Source: an uncultured Bacteroidales bacterium | Lineage (GTDB): Bacteria; Bacteroidota; Bacteroidia; Bacteroidales; Paludibacteraceae | Direction: 5' to 3' | Length of the DNA: 64,000 nucleotides | Assembly: GCA_900542355.1 (NCBI GenBank) | Contig: UQNE01000004.1 | Location: forward strand, 62,001-126,000 | Shown: in pieces, positions 27,376 through 35,155 of the stretch | Layout: every line of letters begins with the position of its first letter | Position numbering within the stretch: the first letter of the stretch is position 1 | Notes under the pieces: generated by a model | Seen by the model: only the letters and a program-made list of their open reading frames with translations | Told to the model about the DNA's origin: nothing | Databases searched by the model: none | Position numbers and translations under genes: made by a program

Positions 27376-28995
27376 ATGAAAAAATTATCTATTCGATTCT
27401 TTGCCATGGTGACGATGTTGCTATGCGCAAGTACAATGGCGTTTGCGGCTGTAGATTGGAGTAAGTACGACTTTATAGGTGATGGTGCCGGTGGTGGTAA
27501 GTACAGCAACAAGTACAAAGTAGAGACCGTAGAGGGTCTGAATGTAGTGAACATCCAACACCCCGGGTTCGCCGAGGAGGACGGTATCTATATGACCCTG
27601 CCTGCAGGAATCTCGGAATGCTCGGTAGCAAGTGCGATTCAAGGTGCCGGTATCGTGGTTTATCTGTCGGCTTTCACGGCACAAGAGACCGAGGTAACGA
27701 TTAAGTATGCTCCTGCCAACGAGGTTACTTTCCATGTGTATTATGCTGACGGTGGTGCCGCTAAGAAAGAGAATGTGGTACTCAATGAGGCGGCTTATGC
27801 TTCGTCGGGTACGGCATTCTTGGGCAACGACGGCAATGCGGGTACACGCTGGGAGTCGGCTGCAACCGATGACCAATGGTGGCTCTGCAAGATGGCGGAA
27901 GAGAGCGAGTTCAACACCGTACAAATCGTATGGGAAGGTGCGTATGCCAAGAGTTTCAAATTGGAGGTGAGCAACGACTCTACCACTTGGACGGAGATTG
28001 TTAATATCCAAGACCAAACTTTGGCAGGCTTCCCCTACACTCAGACGATCACCGTGGGCGACCAAAAAGCCAAATACCTGCGTTTTGTAGGTGTGGAGCG
28101 CGCTACGGGCTACGGCTATAGTTTCTGGGAGTTGCGTGCGTTTGTAAAGAAAGAGCAAGTGCTGACCACCGTAGAACTGAAGGCTGAGGCAGATATAGTA
28201 AAAGTAGGCGAAGGGCTGAAACTGACCACTACCACCAAAGACCAAGACGGTGAGAATATGGATGTAGAGGTAACTTATACCGTCAGCCCCGTTGAGGCAG
28301 GTACGGTAGAGAACGGCGTCTTCACGGCTGCACAGTTCGGCAATGTCACTATCACTGCCACTTCGGGTGAGAAGAGCGCAAGTGTCAATGTATTCTGCTA
28401 TACAGGTGAGAATGTAGCACTCAGCACCAATATCGACAACGACAACAAGGTTATCGCACAATCCGAGATTGGTCAAGGCACCAATGCTTTCTTTGCTGTG
28501 GATGGTAACGATGGCAGTGTATGGCAAGGTTCAGCCACCAATGGTACGGCTGATACCGATGAGGCTCGCACCTATGACTCTTGGTTTGTATTGGATTTGG
28601 GTGCTAAGTATGACATCAACCTTGTATCCATTAAGTTTGAGGGTGCATGTTCGCAGGAGTATCACCTCGATTTCTCTGCCGACAATGCAGATTGGAAGGT
28701 AGCATACAACTATGTAGGCAACAAGGGGATCAACGGACATACCGACTTGCTGTACGGCGATAAGTTGGCTAATACAACGACTGTTCGCTATGTGCGCTTT
28801 TTCAGTACTAAGGCGGCTACCCAATATGGTATGAAGATATTTGAGATGTGCGTGATGGGCGTAAAGAGCATCGAGTCGGGGGTGGAGAACGCCGCAGTTG
28901 AGATGCCGAGCGTAGTGAAGATGATAGAGAACGGACAACTCATCATCGTCCGCGACGGTGTTCGCTACAGCGCACAAGGACAAGTGATTAAATAA
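27376..28995 (+). CDS. Secreted protein with two F5/8-type C (CBM32-like) domains
   Basis: A 539-aa protein with a Sec signal (STMAFA). Region ~20-130 is not recognised. Residues ~135-262 form a discoidin/F5-8-type C domain (GTRWESAATDDQWWLCKM, KSFKLEVSNDSTTWTEI, KYLRFVGVERATGYGYSFWELRAF). An Ig-like Big2-type domain spans ~264-345. A second discoidin domain spans ~347-495 (DGNDGSVWQGS, YHLDFSADNADWKV, RYVRFFSTKAATQYGMKIFEM). The end is IENGQLIIVRDGVRYSAQG, the compact tail. No catalytic domain is seen, so it is probably a multivalent glycan binder of the locus. A strong terminator 45 nt after the stop ends the operon. Confidence 0.8.
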   Translation: MKKLSIRFFAMVTMLLCASTMAFAAVDWSKYDFIGDGAGGGKYSNKYKVETVEGLNVVNIQHPGFAEEDGIYMTLPAGISECSVASAIQGAGIVVYLSAFTAQETEVTIKYAPANEVTFHVYYADGGAAKKENVVLNEAAYASSGTAFLGNDGNAGTRWESAATDDQWWLCKMAEESEFNTVQIVWEGAYAKSFKLEVSNDSTTWTEIVNIQDQTLAGFPYTQTITVGDQKAKYLRFVGVERATGYGYSFWELRAFVKKEQVLTTVELKAEADIVKVGEGLKLTTTTKDQDGENMDVEVTYTVSPVEAGTVENGVFTAAQFGNVTITATSGEKSASVNVFCYTGENVALSTNIDNDNKVIAQSEIGQGTNAFFAVDGNDGSVWQGSATNGTADTDEARTYDSWFVLDLGAKYDINLVSIKFEGACSQEYHLDFSADNADWKVAYNYVGNKGINGHTDLLYGDKLANTTTVRYVRFFSTKAATQYGMKIFEMCVMGVKSIESGVENAAVEMPSVVKMIENGQLIIVRDGVRYSAQGQVIK

Positions 28996-29040
28996 TGATG
29001 ATAGAATAAAAAGTAGTAAGAGTTAGTTAGTTCTTGTCGG

Positions 29041-29082
29041 TCTCTTGGCAGCGGGTGCTGCCTGCTGCCAAGAGATTTTTTT
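29041..29082 (+). terminator. Strong rho-independent terminator of the glucan operon
   Basis: TCTCTTGGCAGC - 11-nt loop - GCTGCCAAGAGA, a perfect 12-bp stem, then seven T. It marks the end of the susC-led transcription unit. Confidence 0.9.
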
Positions 29083-29167
29083 AAATTAATACCTAAAACA
29101 CAATAGCCGTTGAATTGAAACAATGGCATAAACTTAATCTTGATGTTTTTCTTTTTGTCATGGATAA

Positions 29168-32005
29168 ATGAATAAATTATACTTGAAATCGATATTTGCA
29201 GCATGGTTGATGCTATGTGTTGGTGTATCTGCTTGGGCGGCGACTACCTATTGCGGAACAACGATTACAAGTGTGAATCAAAAACACTCGGCTGCTATTA
29301 CTTGTTCTTCTTTAGGCGAGAACCGATATTTGTTTGAGTTTGTATCGAAGGACGCATTTACCGGTTATAATGCAGATGGATCTAATTTTCATATGTATGT
29401 AAATGGTATGAACGATTACCATGTTTCCAAACATCTGACGCAGGATGGAAACAGACTGTATGTAGAGTTTACATCCACATCTGTGCCAAAAATACATATA
29501 GGTGCTTTCTTTGTGATGTATGGTGATGGCGAGGCGCAATATAACATTCCTACCGATGGAGATTTCTCACAAGTATGCTCTTCCGGTACGAAACAAGCGT
29601 CTGATTTGACATTGACAGCGCCTGCTACAACGATATTGGATTTGCAGATAGGTGATGATTTTACCATTAAATATACTACCTCTTCGAGGGGTGCAGTGAC
29701 TTTCTCATCGTCGAATACAGATGTAGCCACTGTTTCGGCAGACGGCGTTATCACTGCTTTGGCGGCAGGCACGACTACTATCATGGTGTCGCAGGCGGAG
29801 GATGAGACCTACAATGCGGGGAGTAAGTCGTTTACGCTGTCGGTCATTGAGTCGGTCATTGATAAGCCTCGGATGATCTCTGCCTCGTTGGAAAGAGTAG
29901 ATATGAACAATGCCTATGTGCGTGTGAGTGCTACCGATGCCGTAACGCCGTTTGCCGATTTGACTTATGAATGTATTTTGACGCAGGGCGAGCATGTGTA
30001 TCAGTTTACCATATCGGCAACCGATGGTATCTTGCACATAGAGAATATGCCGGCGTGTGCAGAGCATACTTTGGAGATATGGGCAATAAACAAAGCCGGT
30101 AAGAAATCGGACAACTCTGCGAGGGTGGACTTTACCACCGAGTGCGAAACTACGGGATTATGGTTGTCAGGAAGTATGAATGGTTGGAATGAAGCAAATG
30201 CAGATTATCAATTCCGCAAAACCAAAGTAGCCGGTGTGTATTCGCTGACCAAACATCTGAAAAAGGGCAGTTATGTATATAAACTGACTGAAGGTGAAGG
30301 TTCTTGGGCTAAGGGAGAATGCACGCAAGATGACCATCACCTGATTCTCTCAGAGGACATGGATGTAACCTTCTATGCGCGTGGGGTGAACAATTTTGCC
30401 TCTTCTGCAGATAGTATATTTGTAGTAGGTACTGCCACGAGCGCCTTCTTGCGTGAGAGTGATAATTACAAAACTGATTGGAATTGCAAGGCAAACGGCA
30501 AGTATTGTGAATGGAATACAGAGCATACTTCTGCCATTTGGACGGGTAATGTATATGGTGTGAGCGGCGACTCAAAAGGCAAATATAAGATAGTGAAAAT
30601 TGCCTATCTGAACGGAACGGAAGCCAATATGCCGTTTGTATATTGGGATGACCTATGGTACGACCTTCAGTCAATCAGCGGGGTAAGCGAGAGTTCCACC
30701 AAGGCATCGTTTATCTTCGATTTGCCTACGCTGTCTTGGAGTTGGCATGAAGTCTATGCGGGGCAGTGTACCTTCATCGGCGGTGAAGGCGACGGGCAGA
30801 CCAGTAATGGTAGTACAACTTTTACCAAAGGCTACAATCTCTCACTTTATTTGAACGCAGAGAAGACACTCATCCATATTACGGCGGAGTTTTTAGATGA
30901 AGAGAATCCAACCGATGCGTATTTTCAGAATTATCCAACGCGAATTGAAGCAGAGAAGCGAGATGAATTTAAATTGACGCTGCGCACAGGGACAAAGATA
31001 TTTGAAGGCGATATACCCGTTTCGGGATTCGAAAATAAAGCCGACGGAATTATTCGTTTTGGTGTAAAGTTTGCATTTGCCGGCGGCGGTTTGCGTGTAA
31101 CAACGCCCGAGTTCTACTATCTGGATGGTTCCGGCTGCGCCGAGCGTGATTTTGTCATCTATCATCATGATCAAATGCCCGAAAACCCGGAACGCGGTGC
31201 CGTTTATACCTTTGAAGGCGGGAATATCTTGCAGCCTATTGTGTACAAACGTAAGTTAAAACCCGGTATATGGGAAACTCTCTCGTTGCCGTTTAATGTC
31301 AGCAAAATTACCGTCTCGGAAGGGGAGGTTGAATATGAACTCCATGCCCAGTACACTGATGATAATAATACTACGCACGAGGGTGAGTTCTGGTTGCGTG
31401 AATTCCGTAAGAAAGAAGTGAGTGCCGAAGATTTCCAAGCCAACTGGCACGACATACAGGCTACCACAGCCAAAGACGCCTTGCCTAATAAGAATGTACC
31501 CTATATCATTCGTGTGCCGGACGATGACACCCACTATTGGGCGGATAAGTATATCGTTTTCCACGGTGCGAGTTATCAGACCATCGACGATGTCTATTCC
31601 ACTAATGTGCAAGTACCTGATGCAGAGAATATGTTTGCTTATTCTGGCAACAACACAATGAAAGAGTGGCAGTTGCGTTCGGCTTATGTTTTAGACGATG
31701 TAGGTGAGTATTTCCGCTCGGGCGAGACGGTAACGCTCTATCCGTTTGAGTGCGCCGTGAATGCCGAGCAAGCCACAATAGCCAAGATGCCGCGGCTGAG
31801 CCTCAATAAGCGTCCCGATACGGCTACCGACACCAAGATACCTACCACGGCAATGGAGGCAGGCAGCGTATGGACACTCATGGGCGGCTATGTAGGTGCG
31901 TTTGGCAATGTAGATGAGTACGATGCGCTGCTGCAGCGCTTGCCCGAAGGACTCTATATCGTCAGTCGAGGCGAGCAGGCAGATAAGTTGTACCTCGTAA
32001 AATAA
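29168..32005 (+). CDS. Large secreted multidomain protein, possible glycan-binding surface protein
   Basis: A 945-aa protein with a Sec signal (WLMLCVGVSAWA). Residues ~25-135 form an unassigned beta domain (TYCGTTITSVNQKHSAAITC...). Residues ~145-225 are Big2-like (FSSSNTDVATVSADGVITALAAGTTTI), and ~230-320 resemble fibronectin III. Residues ~325-400 resemble an E-set/CBM48-type fold (LWLSGSMNGWNEANADYQF). The rest is unassigned, with LLxSPW-free beta repeats and a terminal LPEGLYIVSRG..DKLYLVK that resembles the last strand of T9SS-type tails. Function is unknown. It is probably a separate transcription unit from the glucan operon. The next small gene is likely a partner. Confidence 0.65.
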   Translation: MNKLYLKSIFAAWLMLCVGVSAWAATTYCGTTITSVNQKHSAAITCSSLGENRYLFEFVSKDAFTGYNADGSNFHMYVNGMNDYHVSKHLTQDGNRLYVEFTSTSVPKIHIGAFFVMYGDGEAQYNIPTDGDFSQVCSSGTKQASDLTLTAPATTILDLQIGDDFTIKYTTSSRGAVTFSSSNTDVATVSADGVITALAAGTTTIMVSQAEDETYNAGSKSFTLSVIESVIDKPRMISASLERVDMNNAYVRVSATDAVTPFADLTYECILTQGEHVYQFTISATDGILHIENMPACAEHTLEIWAINKAGKKSDNSARVDFTTECETTGLWLSGSMNGWNEANADYQFRKTKVAGVYSLTKHLKKGSYVYKLTEGEGSWAKGECTQDDHHLILSEDMDVTFYARGVNNFASSADSIFVVGTATSAFLRESDNYKTDWNCKANGKYCEWNTEHTSAIWTGNVYGVSGDSKGKYKIVKIAYLNGTEANMPFVYWDDLWYDLQSISGVSESSTKASFIFDLPTLSWSWHEVYAGQCTFIGGEGDGQTSNGSTTFTKGYNLSLYLNAEKTLIHITAEFLDEENPTDAYFQNYPTRIEAEKRDEFKLTLRTGTKIFEGDIPVSGFENKADGIIRFGVKFAFAGGGLRVTTPEFYYLDGSGCAERDFVIYHHDQMPENPERGAVYTFEGGNILQPIVYKRKLKPGIWETLSLPFNVSKITVSEGEVEYELHAQYTDDNNTTHEGEFWLREFRKKEVSAEDFQANWHDIQATTAKDALPNKNVPYIIRVPDDDTHYWADKYIVFHGASYQTIDDVYSTNVQVPDAENMFAYSGNNTMKEWQLRSAYVLDDVGEYFRSGETVTLYPFECAVNAEQATIAKMPRLSLNKRPDTATDTKIPTTAMEAGSVWTLMGGYVGAFGNVDEYDALLQRLPEGLYIVSRGEQADKLYLVK

Positions 32006-32047
32006 GAGCAAGACAAAAGGATTGAACCGACTATGATTGCACAGATT

Positions 32048-32467
32048 ATGAAACGATTGATTCTTTTGATAGCGGCTATATGGAGCGTGTCGGTGTGCTT
32101 GTCCGCACAAGGCTTCGGCTATTCGTATGGTGCGGGGCGTGAGGATGTACAGGTGCAGACGCCTATGGCTGTAGCGGGTGCAGACCGACCGGAGGATATA
32201 TGGGCGGTTAGCGGTAATATGCAGCCGTTTGGAACCTGTGCGAATGACGCCGATCCCCCCCCCTACGGCCCTTCGCATGCAGGACGACGCAAACCGCCTA
32301 CTACGGGCAGTACTGATCCTACCAACCCGGATATATGGCAAGATAAGCCTATCGGCGATATGGATTGGGTATGTTGGCTGCTGCTGGGAGGATACTTGAT
32401 TGGAGTTACCGCTCGCAACAGACGCCGAGCAAAACAAGCAAACACGCTATGCGACAACAAAGCATAG
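32048..32467 (+). CDS. Small secreted protein with C-terminal PxGD-TM-Arg anchor
   Basis: About 139 aa from ATG 32048 (MKRLILL); an in-frame ATG lies at 32033. Signal peptide to CLSAQ, then a low-complexity Pro/Gly/Asp-rich middle. The C-terminus has PIGDMDW, a ~17-residue hydrophobic segment (VCWLLLGGYLIGV) and the basic tail RNRRRAKQ. From memory, similar small proteins with a P(I/L/V)G(D/E)...LLL...Y...RRR end are frequent beside large T9SS-type surface proteins in Bacteroidales; no function is established to my knowledge. The three-part end looks like a sorting or membrane-retention signal. Confidence 0.6.
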   Translation: MKRLILLIAAIWSVSVCLSAQGFGYSYGAGREDVQVQTPMAVAGADRPEDIWAVSGNMQPFGTCANDADPPPYGPSHAGRRKPPTTGSTDPTNPDIWQDKPIGDMDWVCWLLLGGYLIGVTARNRRRAKQANTLCDNKA

Positions 32468-32509
32468 CATAATCAACAAAAAAATAACTAACCCAAAACA
32501 ATCTATCTT

Positions 32510-33622
32510 ATGAAAAAGATGTTTACTTTTGTAGCCGCTATGTTGCTTTGCACAGTGGCTTTCGCAGAGGAAAAAGAACTCTTTAACCCTGCTAACGCTT
32601 CTATCAAAGAAACGTATTTTGCACCAAACTGGGCACCGGATGGTAAAAGTACGGCTACCTACGATGCCACCACGGGTACTATCTCCATCGACATTCAGAG
32701 CAACCTCGTTGCACAATGGCAAGGACAAGTGAAACTGCAACACGATGTAACGTTTGACCCCGCTAAGAGTTATATCCTCTCGATGAAGTTCCATTCCAAT
32801 AAAGCATTTGGCGGCGTTACGGTGAAAATGGACGACAATTTCGAGGTCGTTTATGCCAATCAAGAGATTAAACTTCCTGCTGATGCCGACTATGTTTTTA
32901 CCTCTGCTAAAGGCAATGGCGTTGCCGGAAACAACAAGATTATGGTCTTTGACTTTGGTTATGCGGCTGCCGGAACCAAAATCACTATCAGCAATATCTC
33001 TATCAAAGAGGTAGGCGAGGCTGTTGCGGTTGAACCGGTTGAGCACCCCGCACCTGCTGTCGCTCCTACATGTGCGGCTGCCAATGTGTTCTCTATCTAT
33101 TCCGATGTCTATACCGCTGGCACCAAGATGGCTATCGGCGGTTGGGGACAAAAAACAAAGATTGAAGAAGTAAATCTTTCTGAAACCGACAAGGCGTTCT
33201 ATTGCACCGGCAGCAACTATATGGGTTGGGAACTCAATGCCAATGTGGCTATTGCTCAATTGGCAAACTATCCCTACCTCCACATGGATATTTATGTTGC
33301 CGAAGCCGCTTCGATTATGTTTCAGCCTATCTGGGGTGCGGGCGGTATGGCTACATTTACATTGGCAGCAGGTTGGAATAGTTTGGATATAGACCTTGCT
33401 GAAAAGTATAACGGTATAGATCTCGCCAAGATATACCAACTCAAATGGGATGGAATGCCTTCTACGTGCTATTTCGACAATGTGTACTTCTACAATAACA
33501 CAGAAACGGCGCTGCCTATGGTTGAGAATGTGCAAACAGCCGTTAAGACCATTGAGAACGGACAATTGGTTATCATCCGCAATGGTATCCGCTATAGCGC
33601 ACAAGGTCAAGTCATCGAGTAA
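32510..33622 (+). CDS. Secreted two-domain glycan-binding candidate with compact tail
   Basis: A 370-aa protein with a Sec signal (LLCTVAFA). Residues ~25-170 are paralogous to the CBM4/9-like N-terminus of the GH16 at 16639, sharing WQ.QVKLQ, FDFGYAA.G..I.I.NI(S/T)(I/L). Residues ~185-335 form a second beta-sandwich (NVFSIYSDVYTAG, GWELNANVAIAQLANYPYLHMDIYV, STCYFDNVYFYN), a fold common in Bacteroidales glycan-acting enzymes. The end is IENGQLVIIRNGIRYSAQG. No active site is seen. Sharing a CBM with the laminarinase suggests it binds the same beta-glucan. A terminator follows. Confidence 0.75.
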   Translation: MKKMFTFVAAMLLCTVAFAEEKELFNPANASIKETYFAPNWAPDGKSTATYDATTGTISIDIQSNLVAQWQGQVKLQHDVTFDPAKSYILSMKFHSNKAFGGVTVKMDDNFEVVYANQEIKLPADADYVFTSAKGNGVAGNNKIMVFDFGYAAAGTKITISNISIKEVGEAVAVEPVEHPAPAVAPTCAAANVFSIYSDVYTAGTKMAIGGWGQKTKIEEVNLSETDKAFYCTGSNYMGWELNANVAIAQLANYPYLHMDIYVAEAASIMFQPIWGAGGMATFTLAAGWNSLDIDLAEKYNGIDLAKIYQLKWDGMPSTCYFDNVYFYNNTETALPMVENVQTAVKTIENGQLVIIRNGIRYSAQGQVIE

Positions 33623-33649
33623 TACGATTGCGTTGATACATATCACGGA

Positions 33650-33679
33650 GAGCAGGCGACAATCTCGCCTGCTCTTTTT
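33650..33679 (+). terminator. Rho-independent terminator
   Basis: GAGCAGGCGA - CAATC - TCGCCTGCTC followed by five T: a perfect 10-bp stem 28 nt after the stop of the preceding gene. Confidence 0.9.
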
Positions 33680-33697
33680 CGAACTCCCAAAGCCCTT

Positions 33698-33778
33698 CTT
33701 AGAATATCCGGAAAATCTAGGGCTTCTAGAATATCTAGATCATATAGATTCTCTATATCCTCTAGACCATCTATAAAA
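33698..33778. repeat. 9-bp period array, consensus TCTAGAnnn
   Basis: Units start every 9 bp at 33716, 33725, 33734, 33743, 33752, 33761 and 33770: TCTAGGGCT, TCTAGAATA, TCTAGATCA, TATAGATTC, TCTATATCC, TCTAGACCA, TCTATAAAA. Weaker copies precede at 33698 and 33707. It starts 19 bp after a terminator. Confidence 0.85.
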
Positions 33779-33788
33779 ATTATACAAT

Positions 33789-33990
33789 ATGAAAAGTAGA
33801 AAGTTGTTTTTAGCAGCGTTGTTGGCTGTGTGGCAGTTTGTCGGCGCAACAGACAGTGCCTGTTCGCCCTCTTCGACCCCGACTCGGCGGCACGCGTATG
33901 GGATAGGATGGACCGAATGGGCAAGGCACTCGCCAAGAACGCCGACACCGGCGGTATCACCTATATGCTCACCCACGGCCTGCGTGTTCT
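33789..33990 (+). pseudogene. Possible frameshifted remnant of a secreted protein gene
   Basis: An ATG at 33789 encodes a good signal peptide (MKSRKLFLAALLAVWQFVGA). The same frame then becomes Ser/Pro/Thr-rich without a recognisable domain. The frame two bases on reads CLFALFDPDSAARVWDRMDRMGKALAKNAD..., which looks more protein-like, before running into the 9-bp CCTA array. One frameshift near 33850 would join them. I cannot name a family; it may also be non-coding. Confidence 0.3.
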
Positions 33991-34080
33991 CCTAATTCCC
34001 CTATACCCTATAGATTTCCTATCCCTCCTATATTCCCTAGCCCCTTTAGCCCTCCTAGCCCCCTATCTATTCCATCTTCC
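33991..34080. repeat. 9-bp period array, CCTA-based
   Basis: CCTA or a near-match recurs at 33991, 34000, (34007), 34018, 34027, 34036, 34045 (TTTA), 34054 and about 34063, i.e. a 9-bp period in a pyrimidine-rich strand. It is a second, different 9-bp array only 210 bp from the TCTAGA array. Because 9 is a multiple of 3, one frame stays open through it without being a gene. Confidence 0.65.
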
Positions 34081-34167
34081 CTTTATATATTATCCTATTT
34101 TTATCTTATTCCCCCATAATATGCGCCCTATTTGGCTACCGTCTGCATACCGCCCATACTATGCTAT

Positions 34168-34243
34168 TAGTATGTGATTAGTATGTGATTAGTATGTGAT
34201 TAAGCCTATCCTATAATACCCTTATAATACCCTTGCAATGCCT
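34168..34243. repeat. Two adjacent 11-bp tandem arrays
   Basis: TAGTATGTGAT three times exactly (34168-34200), then CTATAATACCC / TTATAATACCC / TTGCAATGCCT (34211-34243). The remaining 120 bp before the TetR promoter show nothing else. Confidence 0.85.
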
Positions 34244-34367
34244 TCTGCTGTATTAAAAATGATTATAGAATTACGGTGCGTCACCACTTGTGAGGTACGA
34301 TATTGCCCTGGAATATAGGTGCCATAAACAAGAAAAACACACTTTTTGAATAAAAATGCACCTTGCT

Positions 34368-34399
34368 CTTGCGTATGTCAAATATAAGCAATACCTTTG
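34368..34399 (+). promoter_or_regulatory. Promoter of the TetR-receptor unit
   Basis: CTTG (34368-34371), 20 nt, TACCTTTG (34392-34399). The start codon is about 100 nt downstream, with operator-like palindromes between. Confidence 0.65.
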
Positions 34400-34400
34400 C

Positions 34401-34449
34401 GCAACATTTGTTATATAACAATAGTTGCGTAACGGTGGTTGTATAACAA
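34401..34449 (+). promoter_or_regulatory. Candidate TetR operator palindromes
   Basis: A perfect 14-bp palindrome TTGTTATATAACAA (34408-34421) nested in GCAAC...GTTGC (34401-34428), and a second site TTGT-ATA-ACAA (34439-34449). They lie just downstream of the predicted -7 element, where binding would block elongation, and directly upstream of a tetR-type gene. Autoregulation is inferred. Confidence 0.6.
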
Positions 34450-34497
34450 ACTCAACTATCTGAACAACCAATAAACTAATCAACCAATCAACAAACA

Positions 34498-35095
34498 ATG
34501 CCTCGCAAAGTACAATATAGCCGTGAGATAATCATAGATGCGGCGATAGAGATGGTGCGTGCCAAGGGTGCGGATAGCATCAATGCCCGCGATTTGGGCG
34601 AGTGGCTCGGCTGCTCGTCGCGACCGCTCTTCACCGCCTTTCGGAATATGGAAGAACTGATAGACGCCGTGCGAATGGAGGTGTCGCAACGCTTCTTGCA
34701 GCGTGTGCGTGCCGCTAGAGATGCCAACAGCCCCATACCTGCTGCCAAGCGCATGGGAATGTGCATCGTACAGTTTGCGCAAAACGAACCGAACTTATAC
34801 AAATTTATTCACTGGACAGGAGAACAAATGCTGGATGTAAAAGAACTGAGCCAAATCATGGCTACGCAGTATCAAACCGATTACCAACTCTCGGACGATG
34901 ACGCTTTGGCGTTCTTCGACCACATGATGATTTTCAATATGGGGTCTATGCTCGCTGATTACCAACGGTGTACGCCGGTTCACCCGAGAGCAGGTGGAGC
35001 AGATACTCTTAGAGCAGTTCTCCGCCACACTCGCCTACTACAAAGGCGGCAAGCAAAACATCGAAGAAACAATTAAGAATGGCAAGCCATTGTAA
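34498..35095 (+). pseudogene. TetR/AcrR-family regulator with C-terminal frameshift
   Basis: The N-terminal HTH is intact: YSREIIIDAAIEMVRAKGADSINARDLGEWLGCSSRPLFTAFRNMEEL (residues ~7-54). The ligand-binding domain continues to SMLADYQ at ~34963. There the frame changes: the zero frame ends in an Arg-rich stretch at 35076, whereas the +1 frame continues as GVRRFTREQVEQILLEQF...YYKGGKQNIEETIKNGKPL to a TAA at 35095, a far better TetR-like C-terminus. One extra base near 34960-34966 explains it. It may be a real mutation or a sequence error. It precedes the outer-membrane receptor at 35156, its probable regulon. Confidence 0.8.
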
Positions 35096-35155
35096 TGCAT
35101 AATTAATGGATAATTATATGATAATTAATGTTGTAGGATAAATAATGTTCCTTAT

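Noticed and set aside
27421..28527. A 368-codon minus-strand open frame
   Set aside because: It is antisense to the discoidin-domain protein and has no motif or promoter.
33830..34177. A 115-codon plus-strand frame through the 9-bp array
   Set aside because: The frame is open only because a 9-bp repeat cannot create frame shifts; most of it is repeat-encoded Pro/Leu.
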